Shown: positions 53,897 to 60,692 of the stretch, one piece after another | Numbering within the stretch: position 1 is the first letter of the stretch | Layout of the letters: each line of letters begins with the position of its first letter | DNA from: Bacillota bacterium | GTDB taxonomy: Bacteria > Bacillota > Clostridia > Lachnospirales > Lachnospiraceae | Length of the DNA: 60,692 nucleotides | Direction: 5' to 3' | Assembly: GCA_023435895.1 (NCBI GenBank) | Contig: JAEZLH010000015.1 | Location: forward strand, 1 to 60,692 | Position numbers and translations under genes: made by a program | Notes under the pieces: generated by a model | Told to the model about the DNA's origin: nothing | Database searches by the model: none | The model's input: the letters and a program-made list of their open reading frames with translations, nothing else

Positions 53897-54733
53897 TTAT
53901 CCTTTTACTGCTCCCATTGCAACTCCTTTTGTAATATGCTTATTCAATATAACATATACGATTACGGCAGGTGCAGCGGTCAAAGCCATAACTGCGAACT
54001 GTACCGCGTAATTGGAGGAGTATTGACCTGTAAACTCCAATACTGAGAACGGCAGTGTTTTCCACTTTGGTGAGCTTAGGTAGGTGCTTGCCATCATGAA
54101 CTCATTCCAGTTATTGAGGAAGGTCATAATTGCAACGGTTGCTATCGAGGGCTTTAATAAAGGTGTTACAATTCGAAACACAATACGATAGATTCCACAG
54201 CCATCCATAACCGCCGCTTCTTCCAGTTCAATGGGTAGCGCTTCAATAAAGCCGGTCATTAAAAACAACGCCTGTGGAAGTGAAAACGCTATATAAGGCA
54301 CAAGTAATGCCCATATGGTATCGGTAATATGTACTGTATGATAAATCTTATAGTTCGGTAAAAGTGTTGCATGAATAGGAATCATCATACCAAGTAATAG
54401 GATGGTCTTTACTAATCCGCTTAACTTCCAGTGCATTCTTCTGCAAGCATATCCTGCCATAATAGAGAACAAAGAAACTAATAATACCGCTAATCCATTA
54501 ATCAGCACACTATTCTTTAAGTAAAGAAGAAAATGTCCGTCAACAAATGCCTTCACATAGTTTCCCCACTGTATCTTATGAGGAATAATAAGTAACCCGC
54601 TGGTGAACATTTCATTACTGGTTGCCAGTGAAAAATCCACCAACCAAACAAGCGGAAATATCTGAACAACAGCCACTGCCAAAAGGATGACCCATAGAAT
54701 TAATTTTCTGATAATTGTACCTTTTTCTTTCAT
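53897..54733 (-). CDS. sugar ABC transporter permease, MalG type (system 2)
   Basis: A 278-residue membrane protein with six TM segments and EAA loop EAAVMDGCGIYRIVFRIVTP. It pairs with the MalF-type protein 12 bases upstream. It is clearly paralogous to, but diverged from, the system-1 permease at 29872. No ATPase gene is nearby. Confidence 0.93.
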   Translation of the reverse strand: MKEKGTIIRKLILWVILLAVAVVQIFPLVWLVDFSLATSNEMFTSGLLIIPHKIQWGNYVKAFVDGHFLLYLKNSVLINGLAVLLVSLFSIMAGYACRRMHWKLSGLVKTILLLGMMIPIHATLLPNYKIYHTVHITDTIWALLVPYIAFSLPQALFLMTGFIEALPIELEEAAVMDGCGIYRIVFRIVTPLLKPSIATVAIMTFLNNWNEFMMASTYLSSPKWKTLPFSVLEFTGQYSSNYAVQFAVMALTAAPAVIVYVILNKHITKGVAMGAVKG

Positions 54734-54745
54734 ATTGATCCCCTC

Positions 54746-55624
54746 CTATGCCGGTTGTTTTTCACGGAAAATTCGATTCAAACCTACGGTTACGATTAAG
54801 CAGATTATGATGAATACAACACCGATGGCATTGCCATAGCCATATTTAAATGCTTTAAACGCCTGCAGGTATAAATAGTTTGCCGTGAACTGAGTACTGT
54901 CTCCGGGACCGCCCTTCGTTAACAGGTATACGGTTTCCATCTGTTTTAACGCAGAAATCACCGCCATGGTTACATTGATCTGAATAACTGGCTTCATGAG
55001 TGGTAAGGTGATTTTAAGGAAAGTTTCTTTCGTTCCTGCTCCGTCGATGGATGCCGCTTCATAAAGTACGGGGTCGATATTCTTAATTCCCGCATAGTAG
55101 ATTAACATACCCCAACCAAAGCCATGCCAGATTAATACAATCAGCACTGACCAGATAGCAGTATCAGCATTGAACCAGTTAATTTTGCCGTGATAGCCGA
55201 GTCCCTTAAGAATATTATTCAATAAGCCGAAATCCGGATTATAGATGAATTTCCACAGATATGCAATAATCGCAACCGATATTACATTCGGTATAAAGTA
55301 GATACAGCGAAAGAATCCTTCCGCTTTCCCCTGTAATTTATCAAGCACTGCTGCTACCACAATTGCAATCGGATGTTGTATTACAATGAAACCGACTGCC
55401 AAAAGCAAGGAATTCGTCAGCGCCCTATGAAAGGTTGTATCGGATAATAATGCCTTATAGTTATCAAAGGCAATAAATTTTGCATGACCCATGCCCGAAT
55501 AGCTGGTAAAGCCATAATAGATACTCAAGCAGATCGGAGCCAGTATTGCCATTACAAATAGGATTAATCCGGGCAATACCAGGCTGAGAATAACCAATTT
55601 ATTACTGTATAATTTTTTCATCAA
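54746..55624 (-). CDS. sugar ABC transporter permease, MalF type (system 2)
   Basis: A 292-residue membrane protein with six TM segments and EAA loop EAASIDGAGTKETFLKITLP. AGGAGG precedes the ATG. It follows the binding-protein gene after a 107-base spacer that contains a GC-rich hairpin (55687-55711), the same arrangement as in system 1. Confidence 0.93.
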   Translation of the reverse strand: MMKKLYSNKLVILSLVLPGLILFVMAILAPICLSIYYGFTSYSGMGHAKFIAFDNYKALLSDTTFHRALTNSLLLAVGFIVIQHPIAIVVAAVLDKLQGKAEGFFRCIYFIPNVISVAIIAYLWKFIYNPDFGLLNNILKGLGYHGKINWFNADTAIWSVLIVLIWHGFGWGMLIYYAGIKNIDPVLYEAASIDGAGTKETFLKITLPLMKPVIQINVTMAVISALKQMETVYLLTKGGPGDSTQFTANYLYLQAFKAFKYGYGNAIGVVFIIICLIVTVGLNRIFREKQPA

Positions 55625-55686
55625 AACCTCCTAGTAGAAAAGCGGCCGAAGCGGCGTTGTATTCGGGGATCCCCTGATAGGAAAAT

Positions 55687-55711
55687 GGCTGCCCTCGTCA
55701 GAAAGGCAGCC
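55687..55711 (-). terminator. intra-operon hairpin between binding-protein and permease genes (system 2)
   Basis: GGCTGCC (55687-55693) and GGCAGCC (55705-55711) form a stem around an 11-base loop. On the minus transcript it is followed by ATTTTCC, too weak for full termination, so partial attenuation or mRNA protection is likely. Confidence 0.5.
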
Positions 55712-55731
55712 AACTCCTACTCTATAAGCGT

Positions 55732-57072
55732 TTACTTACAAGCCTCGCCAATCTTTGCAAGGAAATCTTTCACGGATGATGTTCCGTTTGAAACACTTTG
55801 AATTTCACTTTCAATTGCTGCTTTGAAAGCGGATGGTCCGCGATCGTTCATTGTAGTACCGGATACGCTTGTTGCATTCTTTAAGATACCGGTAAAGGTC
55901 TTCTGTAATTCTGTTTCATTGCCTGTCATAAATGCTGTTTGATCCTGTGCTGACATACCAACACCCTTCTCCCAGCCGTATTTGGATAATTTGTCAGGTT
56001 GATACATAAAGTTTAAGAATTTGATAGCTTCAGCCTTCACTTTTGAATCAGCTGCCACTGCATATCCGCCACCATTCCATGCTGCGATATCAGTCTGAGC
56101 TCCCTTACCACCTGTGATAACTGGCATAGTAAATGCTCTAACATTGTTTCTTACTTCTTCTTTGATGTCTTTATTTAATGCCATGGAAGATTCCCAGCTA
56201 CCCATATAGAACATAGCTGCCTGGCCGTTGGTGAACAAGTTCATTGCAGTACCGTAATCTTGTGAATCATAACCAGTCTGGAACATACCTGCTTTTACTG
56301 CCTGGGTTAATAAATCAACTGCCTGAGTAAAGATTGGATCGGAGAAGTCACCAGAAGAAATTGCTTTATCCACTAATGCTGCTTCCTCTTTACCATTAAT
56401 ACGAACTAATAAATCTGTTAAGAAGATTGCTAAAGGCCAGCCATCGCCACCGTCCATTGCTACAGGAACAAGACCCTTATCTTTAATTGTTTTGCTGAGA
56501 GCCAAAAGCTCATCATATGTAGTAGGAACTTTCCAACCGTTGTCATCAAACAGCTTCTTGTTATAGTAGAAGCCCATGATATCGGTATTTCTAGGTAGAC
56601 CATAAAGCTTGCCGTCTTTCATGAAACCATCAAGTGATCCGGGTACAAAACCATAATTTGCATAATCTTCCTGGTTAAGTTCTGCAAGAACACCTGCATC
56701 AAGAACTTCACTTAAGAAGGAAGGCTGACCCCAGATACTTACTACATCCGGCATACCGTCCATTGCATAAGCCTTGAATTTTGTCTTATAAGCTTCCTCA
56801 TCCAATGCTTCAACCTGAATGGTTACATTAGGATTCGCTTTCACATACTCATCAATAATCATCTGCTCAACTAAACCCTGTCCGTTCTTTCTGTCAGGTA
56901 AATTGGAAAATAACTTTAAGGTTACTTTCTCAGGAGCTTTTGTTGCCTCCGGTTTGTTAGTAGCTGTTGTCCCCGTGTTTGTGTCCGTAGGTTCGTCTTT
57001 TTTGCTTGAACAGCCGCTTAACATGGTAAGTACCATCACTGTTACAAGTATGAATGCCCATATCTTTTTCAT
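55732..57072 (-). CDS. sugar ABC transporter substrate-binding lipoprotein (system 2)
   Basis: A 446-residue family-1 extracellular binding protein. Signal peptide and lipobox LTMLSGCSS (lipidated Cys21), a Thr/Asn/Lys linker to about 50, then the binding fold (VTLKLFSNLPDRKNGQGL; MPDVVSIWGQPSF; AWNGGGYAVAADSKVKAEAIKFLNF). It is the first gene of an operon continuing with MalF, MalG, YesM and YesN types. GGAGG precedes the ATG. The cargo cannot be read from sequence; the association with a dedicated sensor suggests tight substrate induction. Confidence 0.92.
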   Translation of the reverse strand: MKKIWAFILVTVMVLTMLSGCSSKKDEPTDTNTGTTATNKPEATKAPEKVTLKLFSNLPDRKNGQGLVEQMIIDEYVKANPNVTIQVEALDEEAYKTKFKAYAMDGMPDVVSIWGQPSFLSEVLDAGVLAELNQEDYANYGFVPGSLDGFMKDGKLYGLPRNTDIMGFYYNKKLFDDNGWKVPTTYDELLALSKTIKDKGLVPVAMDGGDGWPLAIFLTDLLVRINGKEEAALVDKAISSGDFSDPIFTQAVDLLTQAVKAGMFQTGYDSQDYGTAMNLFTNGQAAMFYMGSWESSMALNKDIKEEVRNNVRAFTMPVITGGKGAQTDIAAWNGGGYAVAADSKVKAEAIKFLNFMYQPDKLSKYGWEKGVGMSAQDQTAFMTGNETELQKTFTGILKNATSVSGTTMNDRGPSAFKAAIESEIQSVSNGTSSVKDFLAKIGEACK

Positions 57073-57109
57073 AATTCTTTTTCCTCCCTTGGAAATGTTT
57101 TTTGCTACA

Positions 57110-57133
57110 CCTAGATAGTATCATCCCTAGATA
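57110..57133 (-). promoter_or_regulatory. direct repeat upstream of the system-2 operon
   Basis: CCTAGATA occurs at 57110-57117 and again at 57126-57133 (plus strand), that is two copies of TATCTAGG reading towards the binding-protein gene, centred about 50 bases upstream of its ATG. AraC-family regulators often bind direct repeats, so this is a candidate site for the operon's own YesN-type regulator. Confidence 0.3.
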
Positions 57134-57220
57134 ACGAAAAACAGATGGCAGATTTTGAAAATAGTGTAATATTTTCGAAGGATGGGGGTTGTTATAAAAA
57201 TAATTATATTATACCCGGAC

Positions 57221-57433
57221 GGATTCGGGGTTTATACCGATAGAAAACGAGCCATGCATTCGAAAACAAGCTGGATTTTCGGAAGTTTATGCACTCGTCT
57301 GTTATGTTTTACTCCTCCCTGATAAATTCGTCGGTCGCTCGTAAAACAAACTAGAGTGCACAAACTTGCTCGAAAATCCGCTAATCGTTTCCTCACTGCA
57401 TGCTCGCTTTCTATCGGTATAACCCCTGAATCC
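57221..57433. mobile_element. MITE-like palindromic repeat, about 213 bp
   Basis: The two ends are inverted copies: GGATTC...TATACCGATAGAAA at 57221-57246 against TTTCTATCGGTATA...GAATCC at 57408-57433. Similarity continues inwards through CGAGC-ATGCA, GGATTTTCG, AAGTTT-TGCACTC and GTTTTAC, giving nearly the whole element as an imperfect hairpin. A 72-codon minus frame (57232-57450) across it reads through the repeat and is not called. There is no transposase. Extreme palindromy, no coding content and position between two operons suggest a non-autonomous or REP-like repeated sequence. Confidence 0.6.
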
Positions 57434-57463
57434 TGATAGTTACATGCCATAGGTTACATTTAT

Positions 57464-58627
57464 CTAAATATCTTTTTGGGGAACAACCAACTGCATGATT
57501 AGTCCCTTCTCGTCCTTCATTGGGTTGTTCGGTATTGTTTCGTACTTGCCTTGGCTGATCAAATTAGCGGATATTGCAAGACAGATAGCATCAATGATAT
57601 CATCTACATTGCATTTTAATTTCTTTGCCTGTGATTCTATTTTGTTAAGTTTAAGCTCTGGCAGATAGTTTGATAATAGTTCAATCCGCTCTCTTGCGCC
57701 TTCTTTCTCACTTTTCTTTGATAAAATTGTACTACCGTTTAATTTTGAGAAGCACACTTCTGGATGACTTTCTTTGACCACATTCTTATATTGAGGATTT
57801 TCGCTCAGAAAGGTATCTACTTCTTTCATTTTTGGTAGAATTCCTACTGTTAATGGTGTAAATTTCTTTCCTAATACCCTTACGTTCTCTTCATATGCTT
57901 CGCTAATGGTATCGGCAGATACTGCTTGTCTACAAGGAGAAGGAAATATGGTCGAAGCTCTTTCTTTGATCATCGTCCGTGCAAAAGAATCCGGTCTTAC
58001 ATGATCCCTCTGACTTTGAAAACCAATAATCATATCAATTAGAAACTCATCAAAATGAGGATATTGTTCAATCAAATGGCCAACGGTAGGAAAGCGGTCA
58101 ATGATTAACTTTCCGTGATCTAATATAGCACCAATCCAGCCATTCTTACAGCCATCCACCCCAATACAGATACCGGTTATACTTAGCTGGGATCGGTTTT
58201 CCTGGCTCGATACCTTCCTTGATATCCCCATTCCATAATACGTTACCTGCTCCACCATATGTCCGATGTTGCCTTCACCTGCAAATCTAGTACTGTCAAA
58301 GAAATTCTCATTGATGCCCAGCCATAATAGGGGATGAGCCTCTTCATGAAGTGAGACCTCTTCTTTTAATGTCCCTGCATATACTTCCACGTAACAGTCC
58401 TGATTATAATAGGTAAAATCCATCATATGCCTTAGTTCTATATGATTGGAATTGATTCCGGTCTCTTCTTCTAGCTCCCGGTATGCAGCTTCATAGCCGT
58501 CTTCCCCGTGTTCAATCTTGCCGCCAACCAAATTATAAAGTCCTTTATAGGGATTCTTTGTCCTTTTGCAAAACAACAATTGTTTCCCATCCTGACTATA
58601 AACCATAATACAATTAAAGCCCTGCAT
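57464..58627 (-). CDS. NUDIX hydrolase fused to DUF429 domain
   Basis: A two-domain protein of about 387 residues. The N-terminal NUDIX domain has a perfect box, GKIEHGEDGYEAAYRELEEE followed by TGI (residues about 36-58), so it should hydrolyse a nucleoside diphosphate-X or an oxidised nucleotide. From about 150 a DUF429 domain begins (ICIGVDGCKNGWIGAIL; the RNase-H-like/predicted nuclease fold) and runs to about 370 with ESHPEVCF and DDIIDAICLAISA. The start is unclear: ATG 58627 or TTG 58651; both overlap the stop of the DJ-1 gene. The joining of these domains is unusual. Confidence 0.82.
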   Translation of the reverse strand: MQGFNCIMVYSQDGKQLLFCKRTKNPYKGLYNLVGGKIEHGEDGYEAAYRELEEETGINSNHIELRHMMDFTYYNQDCYVEVYAGTLKEEVSLHEEAHPLLWLGINENFFDSTRFAGEGNIGHMVEQVTYYGMGISRKVSSQENRSQLSITGICIGVDGCKNGWIGAILDHGKLIIDRFPTVGHLIEQYPHFDEFLIDMIIGFQSQRDHVRPDSFARTMIKERASTIFPSPCRQAVSADTISEAYEENVRVLGKKFTPLTVGILPKMKEVDTFLSENPQYKNVVKESHPEVCFSKLNGSTILSKKSEKEGARERIELLSNYLPELKLNKIESQAKKLKCNVDDIIDAICLAISANLISQGKYETIPNNPMKDEKGLIMQLVVPQKDI

Positions 58628-59204
58628 AAACGTTACCGTACCTTCTACCAAAATTTTCTTTCTCTTCCCTACTATCGAACAGATTGAACCAATCGCATAC
58701 CTCTATGGCAAAATCGATAAATGCCTCACCCTTGGCAGTTATCACATTCCTGTCACGAACGACCCTTTTGTCAATAAAATTATCTCTCGGAAAAGGATTG
58801 CATTCACCAAATATTTTAATATGCTGTTCTGTCCATTCCATAGCAGGAGTTGTATAGTTTACATGATCCAGAACCCCTGCCTTCGCCAGAAACACCGTAC
58901 CGGCTCCACAAATAGCAGCAAGAAGTTTGTTACTTAAATTTAAATTATGAATTAATTCCACTAATTCATTTCTGAGCTCTCCATACCACCCTCCGCAAAG
59001 GATCAAAGCTTCCACGTCTTCGTGTAATACCTCTTTCACCAGTTGATGCGACTTGTATAAAAAACCAGCACGACTTTTTATTGTATTATCCTCATACGAA
59101 ATTGTAATTACTTCTTTTCCTGCATCTGCTGACAAAAGATGCGTAATAAATGTAATCTCATAGTCCGTCATTCCATTGAACAGGAATACTAATATTTTGT
59201 TCAT
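58614..59204 (-). CDS. DJ-1/PfpI-family protein
   Basis: A 196-residue protein with the glutamine-amidotransferase-like fold. LVFLFNGMTDYEITFITHLL at the N-terminus gives the conserved Glu in the nucleophile pocket, and Cys99 sits in the nucleophile elbow AAICGAGTVFLAKAGVLD. The subgroup with WTEQHIKIFGE resembles YdeA/4-methyl-thiazole-type DJ-1 proteins rather than proteases. Its stop overlaps the start of the NUDIX-DUF429 gene, so the two form a unit. Possible roles are glyoxalase/deglycase-like or stress-related; the enzyme activity is not evident. Confidence 0.87.
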   Translation of the reverse strand: MNKILVFLFNGMTDYEITFITHLLSADAGKEVITISYEDNTIKSRAGFLYKSHQLVKEVLHEDVEALILCGGWYGELRNELVELIHNLNLSNKLLAAICGAGTVFLAKAGVLDHVNYTTPAMEWTEQHIKIFGECNPFPRDNFIDKRVVRDRNVITAKGEAFIDFAIEVCDWFNLFDSREEKENFGRRYGNVYAGL

Positions 59205-59507
59205 ATGACTATCCTCCCTGGTGTATCCTCAACGTAATCCCTCAATATAGTTTAATAAACAAGGTGCATATGTTCATACTTGCTATGCATTCGTAAAGCA
59301 GTATGTTGTCTCGCAGGATTATTTTACTTAATTATACAAAATATATAGTTGAATTTCAAATAATGTAAAGTAATTATATACAGAAGCTTATTGAAGTTTC
59401 AGTCAAGTAATCGTTGGTAAATCTTTTTCATACTAAAATCCGTTATAATACTCTGCTCTATTTCTACATTTAATTAACTTATGTTTTGTCTTGTGTCGAA
59501 TTTTTAA
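59205..59507. other. noncoding AT-rich region
   Basis: No ORF with a ribosome-binding site, no strong hairpin and no recognisable promoter was seen. Part of it may be the non-coding end of the adjacent ISLre2 element, whose terminal repeat I could not place. Confidence 0.4.
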
Positions 59508-60692
59508 TTAAAAACCTGCAATCGAACACCAGCCCTGCCCTCCGCTCTCTATTTTTGCGTTTAGGTATGGCAAATGTACGTGGGTAAAGGCACTATCATA
59601 ACCTTTACCTACTTTTAATGGAACACGGCCAGCTCCAAGTATTTCTATGATTTCCTCTATCTTTTCTTCCTCGAATAGTTGACGTTTTACTTTTTCTACA
59701 ACCTCGTTCAACCTTCCACTACCTTTTTTAGCTAGTATTTTAGATAGATTGTTTCCGCCACGAAAACTCCAACTAATGTGATTGTGCTTCATCCTTTTTG
59801 CTATTATGCTCCAAATGTGATTCTACATTGTGCCCATACTTTTATACTCTAACCCATTACTTAATGGTGGAAGCTCTATATCCCGTTCCTGATACGGAAT
59901 TAGTCCATCTCGATTATTTTCAAAATATTTAAATTAGTTCTTGTACTCCATCTGAGATATCGATACTGTTACTATACATCTCTAAATAGTGAAACATCTC
60001 TTCCAATTGCCTTGAATCTAATAGTTCTATTATGTTCGCTACAGCCACTTTATCTTTTATCTTTTCCTTAATTGCCTTGTATTTATGAAACGGATCTAAC
60101 TGAAAATGCGTACTCTTATCCTTAACTTTATTATCCATGATGCTCCATCTGCATTTAATAATCTTACATTTATTTCATCAATATCATATTTTTCCGCAAT
60201 CGCTGCCTCTCTATATTCGTGGAATTCCGTCGCCTTGCTAAATCCAGCCACAACTACTTTGTTGGATAGCTCATATCTGTCTTTACCACGCTTTCTCCAA
60301 CCTTCATATGCGACCACCACCTTCATTTCAGCCTTTCCATTGTAGTTCTTCTTGCGATCTTTTCCTTGGAGGCTTAAGTAGACTCCATCCGCTCCTTCAA
60401 ATAATACACGTGTAATTTCTGTTCCTTGTATTAATCCTTGTTTATTGGCCGCTACTAATTCCTTTTCTTCCTCAACTACCTTTTCACCAAGTGCTTGGAT
60501 TACATTCCACACACCCATTGCACTTATGCTTTGTCCAGTCGTCTCAGTTATCTTAGCACACATTCCCCGATATGACATCTCTGTAATTCCGTGTACGAGC
60601 TTTTCAGCCAGATTTGTTGAGATTAACCCCACCTTCTCAAGTTCTAGAGTTTCATCTAGAAGATACACAAATATCTGTTTTCCATCTTCGTT
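59508..60692 (-). pseudogene. ISLre2-family transposase, decayed, truncated by the window edge
   Basis: Three minus-strand fragments join into one ISLre2 (UPF0236) transposase. 60096-60692 covers the middle part (EMSYRGMCAKI; FEGADGVYLSLQGKDRK; VRLLNADGASWI) and stays open past the right edge. A shift near 60125 moves to 59929-60138 (HFQLDPFHKYKAIKEKIKDK). A second shift near 59930 moves to KYFENNRDGLIPYQERD, which meets an in-frame TAG at 59823-59825, then resumes as ISWSFRGGNNLSKIL to 59508. Two frameshifts and one stop make it inactive, unless the shifts are sequence errors. Confidence 0.85.

Noticed and set aside
57232..57450. 72-codon minus-strand ORF
   Set aside because: It lies almost wholly inside the palindromic repeat; the repeat explains the open frame.

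Overview
The window looks like an AT-rich chromosome segment of an anaerobic, saccharolytic clostridium of the Lachnospiraceae type (Lachnoclostridium/Clostridium phytofermentans-like). This is inferred from the family content: DUF4317, YitT, rubrerythrin and DUF2935 proteins, the Crp-ferredoxin pair, GH94 phosphorylases, CUT1 sugar ABC systems without their own ATPase, YesM/YesN two-component pairs and an ISLre2 element. It also fits the strong AAGGAGG ribosome-binding sites and the TTGACA/TATAAT promoters. No species marker is fully inside the window. The left edge carries what looks like the tandem promoter and leader region of an rRNA operon that leaves the window to the left on the minus strand.

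Layout. 1-335: rrn promoters. 336-7400 (all minus): PH-domain protein and DUF4352 lipoprotein, a PhoPR-like OmpR/histidine kinase pair with a direct-repeat box at its promoter, a Gfo/Idh/MocA oxidoreductase and two GNAT proteins. 7990-10386 (plus): YitT, DUF2935 and a divergent rubrerythrin. 10462-17100: M15 peptidase, secreted CAP protein, DUF2680 protein, an unlisted 57-residue ORF, a ferredoxin divergent from a Crp-type regulator, a second YitT and a DUF4317 protein. 17178-25851 (minus): purine nucleoside phosphorylase, a heterodimeric ABC exporter, a large membrane protein of unknown function and a chemoreceptor. 26300-28642: a secreted glucosaminidase with InlB-type repeats. 28750-29747: PAS and cupin proteins.

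29872-44594 is a glycan island. A membrane-anchored beta-helix protein, two different GH94 phosphorylases, a cytoplasmic GH30 and a binding protein/MalF/MalG importer lie in one direction. Opposite them is a regulator made of a sugar-binding domain fused to a degenerate GGDEF domain. The proposed job is import of beta-gluco-oligosaccharides followed by phosphorolytic cleavage in the cytoplasm; beta-1,3 linkage is a guess from homology. 44926-49904 is a lipoprotein-kinase-regulator operon with no permease. 51268-57072 is a second importer with its own YesM/YesN pair. Neither importer has an ATPase gene here.

The most unusual noncoding signals are: (i) 50153-50339, an operator-like palindrome followed by a long inverted repeat whose two arms each carry a ribosome-binding site and start codon, with the arms differing only by G-to-A changes; (ii) 57221-57433, a roughly 213-bp near-palindromic, MITE-like repeat; (iii) strong hairpins without U-tracts at 12964 and 44637. 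The right edge holds a decayed ISLre2 transposase. Between them lie a divergent cis-prenyltransferase (50422), a DJ-1-like protein and a NUDIX-DUF429 fusion.
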